64,000 nucleotides of DNA from Pantoea sp. Ap-967 (GCF_011752565.1 NZ_VWXK01000002.1:331413-395412); one strand, 5' to 3'. Shown: positions 1 through 9,066, counted from the first letter of the stretch. Program-made: numbers and translations. Notes: generated by a model not told the origin, from the sequence alone.

Positions 1-435
1 CGACCCGAGCTGCTGTTCACCCCAGTTTTCGATTACGAGCTGGTGCTCATCATGCATCAGGACCACCCACTGGTGAGCAAGCCCTGGGCAGAGCCCCAGG
101 ACCTGTTGGCTGAAACGCTGGTCACCGTACCGGTCAGCCTGGAGCGCCTGGACATCTACAGCCGCTTCCTGGTGCCCGCCAACTGCCGCCCCCACCACAG
201 GATCACGGCGGAAACCACCGAACTGATGTTGCAGCTCAGCGCCGCCGGGCGTGGCATCAGCGTGCTGCCGGAGTGGCTGCTGCATGAGGAAGGCCAGGAC
301 CTGCCCCTGCGGTCACTGCGCATCGGGCCACATGGCCTGCACAAAAGCATTCATCTGGGCGTACGCAAAGATGAACAGCGCATCGACTACATTGCCGGCT
401 TCCTCGAAATTGCCAGCAACCACCAACCGTCTTGA
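1..435 (+). CDS. LysR-family transcriptional regulator, C-terminal part (MetR-like), 5' truncated by the window edge
   Basis: Reading frame 1 is open from the first base to the TGA at 433-435, so this is the end of a gene starting upstream. The residues are a LysR substrate-binding domain: the stretch ETTELMLQLSAAGRGISVLP is the conserved second half of the effector fold, and the length left (144 residues) is about half of a LysR protein. It resembles MetR, the homocysteine-responsive regulator of methionine synthesis, but the helix-turn-helix is outside the window, so the target is not known. It converges on the DsbB-like gene with only 21 bases between the stops and no obvious terminator. 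Confidence 0.8.
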   Translation, partial: RPELLFTPVFDYELVLIMHQDHPLVSKPWAEPQDLLAETLVTVPVSLERLDIYSRFLVPANCRPHHRITAETTELMLQLSAAGRGISVLPEWLLHEEGQDLPLRSLRIGPHGLHKSIHLGVRKDEQRIDYIAGFLEIASNHQPS

Positions 436-456
436 AGCACACGCGGGCGCCGGCCT

Positions 457-1047
457 TCAAGGCTTCATGACATCGCCGTCGTACAGCATTCGATAATGCT
501 GCTGGCCGCCCGCCATGAAGTGGTCGAACCCGTTCTGCAGAAACGCCGAAACCAGGTTTGCCGCCACCAGCGCTACGAATACACCGATGATCAGGCCATG
601 AGCCTTGGGCCTTGCGGCCAGGGAAGATGGCTCGCTTACTTGGGTGTCACGCCGCGCATACAGCACGGCCATGATCAGGCAGAACATGATGGCTGCGGTG
701 AAGACCATGAACGTCCAGGTATACATGTGCAGGCCAAAAATGGCCGAGCCTGTCGGCTTGGTCCAGGCCGGCGCCTTGGCGAACATGAACAGCAGGCTCA
801 ACAGGCTGCCGATCAACGCCCCGAACGCACTGAGCACATAATTCCAGGGGTTGATGCCGAAGACCCGGTTGAGCAGCAGCCCTGAGCCCAACAACATCAG
901 GCAAACACGGATGAGGTTGCAGAACGCGCAGGGCAGCTCGCCAAGCACCAGCTGGTAGAAAAATGCATCCAGCAGCAGGAAGCAGATCCCTGCAATCGCA
1001 GCCAGCTCGATCTGGCCCAAGCGGTTATCAGTCAGTTGTGCGTTCAT
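457..1047 (-). CDS. DsbB-like disulfide bond formation membrane protein
   Basis: 196 residues with about five hydrophobic segments and a single Cys-Ala-Phe-Cys pair (C40/C43) in the first periplasmic loop, in the context LPCAFCNLIRV typical of DsbB relatives that reoxidise DsbA-type thiol oxidases using quinone. Classical DsbB has a second cysteine pair in the next periplasmic loop; here that loop (about residues 70-110) has none, so electron transfer must differ or use another partner. Its ATG directly follows the stop of the 57-aa protein upstream (TAA-ATG), so the two are almost certainly translationally coupled. Family assignment is good; the physiological partner is not visible in the window. 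Confidence 0.8.
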   Translation of the reverse strand: MNAQLTDNRLGQIELAAIAGICFLLLDAFFYQLVLGELPCAFCNLIRVCLMLLGSGLLLNRVFGINPWNYVLSAFGALIGSLLSLLFMFAKAPAWTKPTGSAIFGLHMYTWTFMVFTAAIMFCLIMAVLYARRDTQVSEPSSLAARPKAHGLIIGVFVALVAANLVSAFLQNGFDHFMAGGQQHYRMLYDGDVMKP

Positions 1048-1221
1048 TTACCAAGACCCCAGCTGTTTCAGATCGGACATATGATGGGCGCCGTGCCAGG
1101 TGGTCCAGACCACCACCAGCACCGCGCACACGATCCACAGGGCACGTGCCAGCGGGAGGTTTCTGAACGATGCCAGGGTCGCTGCGAAAGCGAAAAGCAC
1201 AGGGATGAATCCTATGAACAT
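1048..1221 (-). CDS. Small DUF5993-like membrane protein, 57 aa
   Basis: A 57-codon ORF, starting MFIGFIPVLFAFAATLASFR and ending HHMSDLKQLGSW, with an AGAGG ribosome-binding site 9 bases before the ATG. It has two hydrophobic segments (about 2-17 and 26-41) and a His-rich tail. Small proteins of this kind (DUF5993 in databases, by recall) sit beside DsbB-like genes, and here the stop codon abuts the ATG of the DsbB-like gene. Function unknown; the coupling suggests a subunit or stabiliser of the quinone-linked thiol oxidase. Confidence 0.7.
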   Translation of the reverse strand: MFIGFIPVLFAFAATLASFRNLPLARALWIVCAVLVVVWTTWHGAHHMSDLKQLGSW

Positions 1222-1268
1222 GAGGCTGCCTCTTTGGGTAGGTCTTGCTTTGATTGAAGTCGCGGGCC

Positions 1269-2138
1269 CTAGAAGCTGTACATCTGCCCATCTGCGGGCA
1301 CCAGTACATGCTGGGGGTCGAGCTGCTTCTGCTGGATGAATTCGGCCAGTTCCTGGCGCGATTGGGTGGCGTGCCCGAGCGCTTCCAGGTGGCTGGCGAC
1401 GACATAGGCACCTGGGACTGCTTGCGCCGCTCGGTAAAGGTCGTCCTTACCCATGATCACTGCGCCTTCGATGTCCTTGAAACGCACGTAGCCTGCGTTA
1501 AGCACGATGACCTGTGGCTTGTAGCGCGCGATGGCCTGCTCGACATGGGTATTCCAGACGGTGTCGCCCGCGACATAAACGGTCTTGAAACCTGGTTTTT
1601 GCAGCACCACACCCGAGACGTTGCCCAGTTGCTTGCCCCTTATGGCCAAGGTCGCATCGCTGCCGTGCTGCCCATCGGTGCGTGAAAGCTGTACCCCTTT
1701 GAACTCACTGTGCCCAGTGAGCACCCGGACATCTTCGAAACCTGCGGCCTGGATCCTTTGAGCATCCTCAGGGTTCTGCGCAAAGACCGGTATCGCCTTG
1801 GGCAGCATCTTCTGCGCAGCGTCATCCCAATGATCGATGTGCAGGTGGGTCACGATGACCGCATCGGCCTTCATCACATCACTTGCCGGTACCGGCAGAT
1901 CCACCAGCGGATTTCTCAGGTGCTCGTTGAGCGCGCCAGGGGCTGCGGCGTAGGCGCCTTTGGCGCCCAGCATGGGGTCGATCAGAAAAGTGACGTCGCC
2001 AAAGCCCAGCTTGATGGTGGCGTTACGCACTCCCTGAAATACCACCTTTTGCGTCATGCCTTCCTGCGCCGCCAGGCCTGCACCTGGCACCACCAGCATT
2101 GCAACGTACATCGCGCCCGCGAGTAACTTGAATACCAC
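1269..2138 (-). CDS. Exported MBL-fold metallohydrolase (UlaG-like)
   Basis: A metallo-beta-lactamase-fold hydrolase of 289 residues from a GTG start preceded by GGAGGA at ideal spacing; the frame extends upstream but has no comparable ribosome site. Residues 1-24 form a signal peptide ending AGLAA. The zinc motif HLHIDHWDD gives H98, H100, D102 and H103, and a later AGDT (about residue 175) supplies the bridging Asp. The family cleaves esters, lactones or phosphodiesters; substrate not predictable. It lies 37 bases behind the alcohol dehydrogenase on the same strand, probably one operon. Confidence 0.85.
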   Translation of the reverse strand: MVFKLLAGAMYVAMLVVPGAGLAAQEGMTQKVVFQGVRNATIKLGFGDVTFLIDPMLGAKGAYAAAPGALNEHLRNPLVDLPVPASDVMKADAVIVTHLHIDHWDDAAQKMLPKAIPVFAQNPEDAQRIQAAGFEDVRVLTGHSEFKGVQLSRTDGQHGSDATLAIRGKQLGNVSGVVLQKPGFKTVYVAGDTVWNTHVEQAIARYKPQVIVLNAGYVRFKDIEGAVIMGKDDLYRAAQAVPGAYVVASHLEALGHATQSRQELAEFIQQKQLDPQHVLVPADGQMYSF

Positions 2139-2175
2139 GTCTGTCCTCCTTGATAGCGAATGGAAACGGCGCCGG

Positions 2176-3201
2176 TCAGGCGTCATTCATGGTCAGTACC
2201 ATGCGGAACTGCACCTCGCCGGAGCGCACCCGCTGGTAGGCCTCCCAGGCACGCTCCAACGGCATTGTCTCGATGCGTGCACGAACGTCAGCCATCACGC
2301 TGAAGTCCAGCGTTTTTTCCGATTCGTAAGGCGTGCCGGTGATGGTGCCCCTGACGGTGCGCTCCCCCCCTACCAGGGCCCCCGGCATGATGCTCAGCGG
2401 CTCACGACCGACGCCGACCACCAGCAACGTGCCCTGCGGTGCCAATGCGCCCATCAACGGGGAAACGGCAGCACTGTCGGTGATGGTGGTCAGGATGACT
2501 TGCGCACCGCCCAGGCTTTTCAGACGCGCCACCGGGTCTTGCGCCTGGCTGTCGATATAGCAATGGGCGCCCAGTTCAAGTGCCTGGGCCTCGATGTCCG
2601 CGCCGCGGCCGATGGCGGCAACCCGCAAGCCCATCCGCCTGGCATACTGCAACGCCAGGTGCCCCAACCCGCCGATCCCGTGGACCGCCACCAAATCCCC
2701 GGCCAGGGCGCCTGACTTACGCAATGCATTGAAGGTGGCAATGCCCGCACACAGCAGCGGCGCGGCGTCCACAGAGCCCAGCACATCGGGGATCGCGACC
2801 AGCCCCGTGACGCGGGCGATCATCATCTGCGCATAGCCCCCGTCCTGCGAACTGCCCACCACCGGCTGGTCCTGGCACAGGTTGAAGTGACCCCGCCGGC
2901 ATTGCTCACAGGCATTGCAATGCCCACCCAGCCGGCCGACGCCGACACGCTGCCCGATCTGCCAGCGTGTGCTGGCAGCCCCCAGCGCGACGATGCGTCC
3001 AACCACCTCATGGCCTGGGGTGCGCGGCAATTTCAGCCCGGCCTCCAGGCCCTCGATTGCACCGGCATCCGCGCCACAGATACCGCATGCCTCGACCCGG
3101 ATCAGCGCTTCATCGATGCCGGGCGTTGGGACCTCCAGCTCCACCAGTTGCAAGTCACCGGGCCGGATGACTTGCATCGCCTTGTAGGTGTTAACCGCCA
3201 T
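2176..3201 (-). CDS. Zinc-dependent medium-chain alcohol dehydrogenase
   Basis: 341 residues. N-terminal GroES-like domain with catalytic zinc ligands in CGICGADAG and GHEVVG, a structural zinc loop CNACEQCRRGHFNLC, and a Rossmann motif GIGGLGHLALQYA for NAD(P). The protein oxidises an alcohol or reduces an aldehyde; the substrate cannot be told. The second ATG is chosen because GAGGAG lies 9 bases upstream of it, whereas it directly abuts the first ATG at 3210. Followed by the exported hydrolase on the same strand. Confidence 0.88.
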   Translation of the reverse strand: MAVNTYKAMQVIRPGDLQLVELEVPTPGIDEALIRVEACGICGADAGAIEGLEAGLKLPRTPGHEVVGRIVALGAASTRWQIGQRVGVGRLGGHCNACEQCRRGHFNLCQDQPVVGSSQDGGYAQMMIARVTGLVAIPDVLGSVDAAPLLCAGIATFNALRKSGALAGDLVAVHGIGGLGHLALQYARRMGLRVAAIGRGADIEAQALELGAHCYIDSQAQDPVARLKSLGGAQVILTTITDSAAVSPLMGALAPQGTLLVVGVGREPLSIMPGALVGGERTVRGTITGTPYESEKTLDFSVMADVRARIETMPLERAWEAYQRVRSGEVQFRMVLTMNDA

Positions 3202-3534
3202 GTGCAGCATCTCCTCAGCGTCGTAGGGCAGCCCAGGCTGATCCCGGGAATCGTTGATTCTGGTAGCAGAAATGCCCGGGGGCCAAATGAGTAAAACTAT
3301 TCATCTGGCAAACAAATTCTTTGCCGCGGGGGGCTTTGTGCCTTACCCAGGCTCGCCGCGAACGATTGAAGTTGCCCATGGCTGGCAACCTTTGGCGGTG
3401 CTGAAAAGAATTCCTTTCGTACGCACCCATTTTCTTTGCTTGGCCCCCGTCAACCTCTGCGCGCCAAATAGTGCCAACTCGGGAGCGGGCCTCCCGAATA
3501 GCTCATTTGGAACGCTGCCTCTGCGGGTTGAACC
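3202..3534. promoter_or_regulatory. Divergent intergenic region between alcohol dehydrogenase and GMC operon
   Basis: 333 bases without a convincing gene, lying between two divergently read transcription units, so it should hold promoters for both. An imperfect inverted repeat, ATGAGTaaaactATTCAT (3287-3304, one mismatch per arm), is a candidate operator. The part from about 3390 to 3470 is less GC-rich. No terminator, RNA gene or repeat recognised. Confidence 0.35.
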
Positions 3535-5103
3535 ATGCAAAGAAAAGTAGAAGTGCTGATTATCGGAAGTGGCTTCGGGGGCGCAATCGCTGCGCGCCGC
3601 TTAGCAGAAGCTGGGCGTGATGTGTTGATGCTTGAGCGTGGCCCCTGGCGCGACACGCTGCCCAATCGGTCGCTGGGCATCAAGAATCGGGTACCGCTGC
3701 CCCAAGGCATCAAGGCATACACCCACGGCTTGCGCTGCATTGGCTCGCACCGCCTGAAAAAAGACATCGTCCTGAACAAGCGGGGCTTTATCGAGGCCTA
3801 CCACGGTGACGGCATCAACGTCATCTGCTCCTCGGGTGTTGGCGGTGGCAGCCATGTGTATGCTGGGTTCATGGATCGCCCCTTGGTACCCAACTACTGG
3901 GACGCTCGGCATCCGGGCCTGTGCAACGCCGACATGGAGCGGTACTACGAAGAGCTCCTGAGCACCTACCAGGCACGCCCGCTGACCCCGCAGGATCAGG
4001 TGCCGAACAGCATCGAACACACCAACTATGGTGGAACGCTGAGCTGCCTGGGCCATCCCGCCGTCGCCTTCCTGATGCCCGAGCAACCAGGCCAGCCGCA
4101 AAAACGCGTCGATGCCAATGGGCTGGAGCGTTGGGAGTGCGACATGAAGAACAACAGCTTCCTTGGCTCACCCTCCGGAGCCAAGACAACGCTGGATTTC
4201 TCTACCCTATGGCCTGCGATGCAGAAGGGCCTGAAGATCGAGGCGCAATGCGAAGTTGTCGGGATTCGGAGGCTCAACGGTGATCCTTCGCAGCGGATGC
4301 GCTACGAGGTGAGCTTCAGGAATCACGACACGAACACCCATGAACGTGTTCTGGCGGAACATGTCATCCTTGCCGCCGGTGGCCTTGGCAGCGTGCGCCT
4401 GCTGCTCAAGAGCCGGGATGTGAACGGCGGTCTTGCCGGCATGCCGCGCTTGGGCATGCGCTTTGGTGGCAATGGCGACTACTTCGGTTTGTGGAAAGAG
4501 AACAGCAGCAAGGACCTGTCCAAAGGGATGCCGATCGGCTCCCCCTTCCGCTTGAAGGACTCGCAGAACCATTCGGTGCTGGTGCTCCGGGCGAGCATTC
4601 AGGGAATCGATGCCATCCCGATGCCGCCCCTGCTCAAAGGCTGGTTGCGCAAGCAGTCCGTGATCATCGCCTTCGGCGGGGACAACAACACCGGCACCAT
4701 GTCGATGCACAACGGGCGGTTCAGGATCGCCTACAAGACGGGCGAGAACGAGATCTACGATCAGATCGCCAACGAGGTGGCGAACATCGAGCGCGCGACG
4801 AGTACAAAGGTGTACGCGCCCCGCAACCCGGTGACGGTTCACCCCATAGGCGGCGCTTGCCTCGGCGCCTCGATCGCCGACGGTGTGGTGGGCGCCAATG
4901 GCGAAGTGTTCGACAACCCCGGGCTGTACGTGGCCGACGCCTCCGCCCTCCCCGCTTCCCCTGGCGGCGCGCCAAGCCTGACAATCGCTGCGTGGTCTGC
5001 GAATGTGGCTGACCGCCTGATCGCCGCCCTGCGCGAGCGCGACGCACATCAGGCTGCGTCTGGCAGCCAGGCTGAGCCAGCGCCAGCACGCCAAGGGGCC
5101 TGA
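3535..5103 (+). CDS. GMC-family FAD oxidoreductase, cholesterol-oxidase-like (first of a tandem pair)
   Basis: 522 residues. The FAD-binding motif IIGSGFGGAIAARRLAEAG lies at residues 9-27 and the C-terminal flavoenzyme signature (HPIGGACLGA, then YVADASALPASPGG) near residues 439-483, the arrangement of cholesterol oxidases and related GMC oxidoreductases that oxidise alcohol groups. No signal peptide, so probably cytoplasmic. The C-terminal 20 residues are Ala/Gln/Pro-rich and dispensable-looking. It shares the whole architecture with the next gene, 3 bases downstream; the pair looks like an old tandem duplication. Substrate unknown; a lipid or lipid-like alcohol is a guess from the family and the Psd neighbour. 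Confidence 0.85.
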   Translation: MQRKVEVLIIGSGFGGAIAARRLAEAGRDVLMLERGPWRDTLPNRSLGIKNRVPLPQGIKAYTHGLRCIGSHRLKKDIVLNKRGFIEAYHGDGINVICSSGVGGGSHVYAGFMDRPLVPNYWDARHPGLCNADMERYYEELLSTYQARPLTPQDQVPNSIEHTNYGGTLSCLGHPAVAFLMPEQPGQPQKRVDANGLERWECDMKNNSFLGSPSGAKTTLDFSTLWPAMQKGLKIEAQCEVVGIRRLNGDPSQRMRYEVSFRNHDTNTHERVLAEHVILAAGGLGSVRLLLKSRDVNGGLAGMPRLGMRFGGNGDYFGLWKENSSKDLSKGMPIGSPFRLKDSQNHSVLVLRASIQGIDAIPMPPLLKGWLRKQSVIIAFGGDNNTGTMSMHNGRFRIAYKTGENEIYDQIANEVANIERATSTKVYAPRNPVTVHPIGGACLGASIADGVVGANGEVFDNPGLYVADASALPASPGGAPSLTIAAWSANVADRLIAALRERDAHQAASGSQAEPAPARQGA

Positions 5104-5106
5104 TGC

Positions 5107-6654
5107 ATGACAGATCCGGTCGAAGTTCTGGTGATCGGCAGTGGGTTTGGCGGTGCGATCGCTGCCAAGCGCCTGGTCGATGCAGGCTGCAACGTGGTCA
5201 TGCTGGAGCGCGGGCCGTGGCGCGACACGGTACCTAACCGCTCCATTGGCGTGGTCGACCCGGCGCCTTTGCCCCAGGGGGGCAAGGCATTCACCCATGG
5301 CTTGCGGTCGATTCGCTCTCACCTCTCGAAACGGCAGGTGCTGTTGAACCGCAAAGGCTTCGTCGAGGCCTACCACGGCGATGGCATCAATGTGGTGTGT
5401 TCCTCGAACGTGGGCGGTGGCAGCCATATCTACGCTGGCATGTTGGCCAAACCCGCAAGCCCTACCTATTGGGATGGGCACCATCCCTCGATCAGCCAAG
5501 CGCGGATGGACGATTACTACACCCAAGTCATTCAACTGCTCGGGGCAAGAGCCGCAGCGCCAAGCGACCAGGTTCCTAATCGCATCAGCCTGACAGACTA
5601 CGAGGGCCAACTCTCTACCGAAGGCCTGGCCAATCCGCTGCTTGGCTTTCTACTGCCCGATCAGCCTGGCGTGCCTGCCAAGGTGACGGATGCCAACGGC
5701 GTTGACCGCTGGGAATGCGACTACAAAAGCAACAGCGTTTTGGGATCATTTTCAGGTGCCAAGACCACGCTCGATTTCGCCGTGATCTGGCCGGCAATGC
5801 AAAAGGGATTGAAGGTGCAGGACCTATGCGAAGCAACTGCCATCTATAAGGTGGGCGCAGCCGACAAGGGCGGTGCGCGCTACGAGGTGCAGTACCTCGA
5901 CCACCGCAGCAGAACCTCGCACAGCCTCCGGGCCAAGCACGTGATCCTCGCCGCAGGCTGCCTGAATACCGTTTCGCTGCTGTTCAAGGGCCGGGACGAA
6001 ACCAAAGCGCTTACTGGCATGCCAAGGCTTGGGATGAACTTCGGCACCAACGGCGGCTACTTTGCCCTCTGGCGAGAAAATGCCGCGATGGACCTTAGTC
6101 GCGGCCTGCCGCTGAGCGGGCCGTTTCGCAGCAAGGATTCACCCAGCACGTCTGCTCAGGTGTTACGGGCAGCGATCCAAGGTATCGACGACATGCCCTT
6201 GCCCCAATGGCTAAAGCGCTGGCTGCGCAAGAATACCTTCATCGTCGCGCTGGGTAAGGATCACAACAACGGCAGCCTCCGCGTGAAGGATGGCAAACTC
6301 ACTGTTCGCTACGACAAGGCACTGAGCCCGGTCTACCAGGAGATCGACTACGAAGTAAGCACGATCGAGCGTACTACCGGCACGCGCATCCACGCGCCTC
6401 GCGCCCCAATCACCGTGCAGCCTTTGGGCGGCGCCTGCCTGGGTGCATCGGTGGAGGATGGTGTGATCGGCGCCAACGGTGAAATCTTCGACAACCCTGG
6501 TTTGTATGTGGCCGACGCCGCAGCCTTGCCGACGTCACCCGGTAGGCCGCCGAGCCTGACCATTGCGGCTTGGGCCACGCACGTCGCAGACCATCTGGTG
6601 GCGGCCATCCAGCGTGACGACACCGCGCAGGTCGTGGCGGGTGAACAGCGATGA
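5107..6654 (+). CDS. GMC-family FAD oxidoreductase, cholesterol-oxidase-like (second of a tandem pair)
   Basis: 515 residues, colinear with the upstream gene: FAD motif VIGSGFGGAIAAKRLVDAG at residues 9-27, central GAKTTLDFAVIWPAMQKGLK, and C-terminal QPLGGACLGASVEDGVIGAN. Divergence from its neighbour is distributed along the length, so both copies appear functional and may act on different substrates or as a heteromer. The start has AAGGGG just upstream. Its TGA overlaps the ATG of the decarboxylase gene (ATGA), implying translational coupling. Confidence 0.85.
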   Translation: MTDPVEVLVIGSGFGGAIAAKRLVDAGCNVVMLERGPWRDTVPNRSIGVVDPAPLPQGGKAFTHGLRSIRSHLSKRQVLLNRKGFVEAYHGDGINVVCSSNVGGGSHIYAGMLAKPASPTYWDGHHPSISQARMDDYYTQVIQLLGARAAAPSDQVPNRISLTDYEGQLSTEGLANPLLGFLLPDQPGVPAKVTDANGVDRWECDYKSNSVLGSFSGAKTTLDFAVIWPAMQKGLKVQDLCEATAIYKVGAADKGGARYEVQYLDHRSRTSHSLRAKHVILAAGCLNTVSLLFKGRDETKALTGMPRLGMNFGTNGGYFALWRENAAMDLSRGLPLSGPFRSKDSPSTSAQVLRAAIQGIDDMPLPQWLKRWLRKNTFIVALGKDHNNGSLRVKDGKLTVRYDKALSPVYQEIDYEVSTIERTTGTRIHAPRAPITVQPLGGACLGASVEDGVIGANGEIFDNPGLYVADAAALPTSPGRPPSLTIAAWATHVADHLVAAIQRDDTAQVVAGEQR

Positions 6655-7520
6655 GCGAGCGGCTGTTCATGTTGGGTCAGTACCTGGCGCCCCACCACGC
6701 ACTGTCGCGCGTGGCGGGCTGGATCGCCAGATGCAAATCACCCTGGTTGAAAAACCGGCTTATCAAAGGGTTCATCAAACGGTACAAGGTCGATATGAGC
6801 GCGGCAATCGGCCAGCACGCCGAAGATTACCCGCACTTCAATGCGTTCTTCACCCGCGCATTGAAGCCGGGATTACGGCCTTTGCAGGGAGGCTTCGGAA
6901 CAGTGACCAGCCCTGCCGATGGATCGATCAGCCAAATTGGACCGACCACCGGCGAGCGCTTGCTACAGGCCAAGGGGCATGACTTCACCCTGACTGAACT
7001 GCTAGGCGGCGCTGGACAGGCCGCAAGTTTCCATGATGGGCAGTTTGTCACGATCTACCTTTCCCCGCGTGACTACCATCGTGTCCATATGCCGATTGCT
7101 GGCACCCTGCGAGAAATGATCCATGTACCCGGTAAGCTGTTCTCGGTAAATCCCCTGACCGTCTCGAAAGTACCGCGCTTGTTCGCACGTAACGAGCGAG
7201 TCATTTGCCTGTTTGAAACGGCGCTTGGCCCCATGGCGGTGGTGCTGGTGGGTGCGATGGTTGTGGCATCGATCAGGACGGCCTGGGCAGGCCTGGTAGA
7301 CGCTCCGGGCAAAACAGTGACGACATTCGCCTACCCTCTCGCTGGAAACGGCAGTGTTCAGCTGGCGCAGGGTGACGAGATGGGTACGTTTGACGTGGGG
7401 TCTACCGTCATCGTCCTGTTTGGACCCAAGGCGGTAGAGTGGATTGATACAGTATCGCCAGGCACTACGGTCCAGGTAGGCCAGATTTTAGGTACCACTG
7501 CTCCCCGCCTCAACCAATAG
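6651..7520 (+). CDS. psd: Phosphatidylserine decarboxylase family protein (pyruvoyl-dependent)
   Basis: 289 residues, close in length and sequence to bacterial Psd. The catalytic set is present: D90 in TSPADGSI, H143 and H146 in YHRVHMP, and the self-cleavage Gly250-Ser251 within FDVGSTVIVLF, where the serine becomes the pyruvoyl group. Psd converts phosphatidylserine to phosphatidylethanolamine at the membrane. The housekeeping psd normally has other neighbours; here it is coupled (ATGA) to two GMC oxidoreductases, so this is probably a second copy with a specialised substrate or pathway. That last point is inference, since the rest of the genome is not seen. Confidence 0.85.
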   Translation: MSERLFMLGQYLAPHHALSRVAGWIARCKSPWLKNRLIKGFIKRYKVDMSAAIGQHAEDYPHFNAFFTRALKPGLRPLQGGFGTVTSPADGSISQIGPTTGERLLQAKGHDFTLTELLGGAGQAASFHDGQFVTIYLSPRDYHRVHMPIAGTLREMIHVPGKLFSVNPLTVSKVPRLFARNERVICLFETALGPMAVVLVGAMVVASIRTAWAGLVDAPGKTVTTFAYPLAGNGSVQLAQGDEMGTFDVGSTVIVLFGPKAVEWIDTVSPGTTVQVGQILGTTAPRLNQ

Positions 7521-7688
7521 CTGACCCTGTAATCGACAATGTCCATGGAGCTACCCTGAAGATCAGCCGGGGCCACAGCCTCAGCCGTCAGAAATGGCAG
7601 TTCTCGTTCGCGAATCCTTTAAGGGTATCAAGGGTATTTTTGCGGGTACATTTTCCATAGTTTGGCTGGAACTACCTGCTCTAGAGGC

Positions 7689-8075
7689 TCAGATCCAGAC
7701 GTCGTTCAGCGCCGTCAGCTCTCCTCCTTCATGCCCGGTGTTCAGCACACCCCGCGGCTCAATCATCATCAGCTTCGCCTCCCCCTGCGCCGCCGTGCGG
7801 TGCTCCACCCCACGCGGCACCACATACAACTCACCCGGCTGCACATAAACGCAGCCCTCCGGCAGGTCGATCCGCAAGGTACCTTCCAGTACCAGAAACG
7901 CTTCGTCGGTTTCCGGATGCGAATGCCAGATAAACTCCCCTTCGATGCGCACGACCTTGAACTGGTAGTCGTTCATTTCCGCGACCACCCTTGGGCTCCA
8001 CTGTTGCTCAATCAGTGACGCCTTCTGGGCCAGGTTCACAGGTTGCGATGCGCGTTGCTGATACATATCGTTCAT
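7689..8075 (-). CDS. Cupin-domain protein
   Basis: 128 residues forming one small beta-barrel. The cupin metal motif is visible as WHSHPETDEAFLVLEG (about residues 50-65) and the second motif as PRGVEHRT (about 88-95), giving the usual three His and one Glu. An AGAGGA site precedes the ATG. Such single-domain cupins are often dioxygenase-like or sugar-binding; no function is assignable. It lies 73 bases downstream of the AraC regulator on the same strand and may be its target or partner. Confidence 0.8.
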   Translation of the reverse strand: MNDMYQQRASQPVNLAQKASLIEQQWSPRVVAEMNDYQFKVVRIEGEFIWHSHPETDEAFLVLEGTLRIDLPEGCVYVQPGELYVVPRGVEHRTAAQGEAKLMMIEPRGVLNTGHEGGELTALNDVWI

Positions 8076-8148
8076 GACCGATCCTCTCTAGGTTTGAGCG
8101 ATCAGCCTATCGAACGAAACGCACACGGCGCTTGTACGATCCTGCAAG

Positions 8149-8964
8149 TCAGCCAGAGGGGCGTAAGCGCTCCAGCCAGCGCATGGGTGACACGCCGTAG
8201 CTGCGAGTGAAGTGGCGCGTCATGTGGCTCTGGTCGTGAAAGCCCGAGGCCAGGGCGGCATCCACCAAGGTGAAGCCATCCAGGATCAGCCGGCGAAAAC
8301 AGTCCAGGCGCCGCAGCGTGACAAAGCGGTAGGGGCTGGTGCCGTACAGCGCCCGGAAGTCCCGCGACAAGCTCCACTGCTCACGCCCACTGGCCTGTTC
8401 GAGCATCTCCAGGGTGATGCCTTGGTGCAGGTGCTCCATGATGAACGCCCGGGCGCGCTCGGCAGAGCGGTAATCCAGGCGTTTGCGACCGCGTGGCTTG
8501 CCGCCGACGGAGCGCAGCGCCATGGCCAGGTCGTAAACGGCGTCCTGTTCTTCCAGGGTTTCCAGCGGGTGATCCAGTGCCTGCACAAAGGTTTCGCTGG
8601 CACGGTAAAGGCGTGGGTCGCTGGACAGCCCACCCGCGATGAAGGGCAACGGTTCACCGCCAAGCACGTTCTGGATCAGCGAAGGGTCGATGTAAGCCAT
8701 GCGGTAGCGAAAGCCTGCATCCGTTCCGGCCATGCCGTCATGCACTTCGTCCGGGTGCAACACCAGCGTGTTGCCCGGCACGCCGTGCCGCAATGCGCCT
8801 TTGTAGTGAAAGCTCTGCACGCCGGCGAGGGTGCGGCCGATCGAATAGGTGTCGTGGCGGTGCGGATCGTAGCCATGGCTGCCGAACCAGGCTTCGATGC
8901 GCTCGACGCCGCCGGGGCGAGCACTGCGGATCACCCAGTCGGTTGGAGATGGCTTTCGTTCCAT
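8149..8964 (-). CDS. AraC-family transcriptional regulator with N-terminal cupin domain
   Basis: 271 residues from the ATG at 8964. The N-terminal half is an AraC-type ligand-binding barrel (HRHDTYSIGRTLAGVQ) and the C-terminal 100 residues contain two helix-turn-helix motifs ending in GFHDQSHMTRHFTRSYGVSP, the AraC signature. The frame continues upstream of this ATG into repeat DNA, so the longer reading is rejected. It is read away from the PrpF-like pseudogene and toward the cupin gene. Effector unknown. Confidence 0.87.
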   Translation of the reverse strand: MERKPSPTDWVIRSARPGGVERIEAWFGSHGYDPHRHDTYSIGRTLAGVQSFHYKGALRHGVPGNTLVLHPDEVHDGMAGTDAGFRYRMAYIDPSLIQNVLGGEPLPFIAGGLSSDPRLYRASETFVQALDHPLETLEEQDAVYDLAMALRSVGGKPRGRKRLDYRSAERARAFIMEHLHQGITLEMLEQASGREQWSLSRDFRALYGTSPYRFVTLRRLDCFRRLILDGFTLVDAALASGFHDQSHMTRHFTRSYGVSPMRWLERLRPSG

Positions 8965-9040
8965 GAGGTTTTCTCGAAGCTGTTGGTAGGGCTGGGTGCT
9001 TTCCCACAGGGCCTCCACAGCCTTGAGGCCGGTGCAGTAC

Positions 9041-9066
9041 CTGTGGGAGCGGGCTTGCCCGCGAAG
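9041..9066. repeat. REP element, GTGGGAGCGGGCTTGCCCGCG type
   Basis: A single palindromic REP unit (CTGTGGGAGCGGGCTTGCCC followed by GCGAAG) between the AraC gene and the broken PrpF gene. The same core recurs near 19525, 30890, 30955, 34430 and, in variant form, at 58160. Its position next to the chimeric pseudogene is compatible with the locus being a rearrangement site. Confidence 0.75.
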
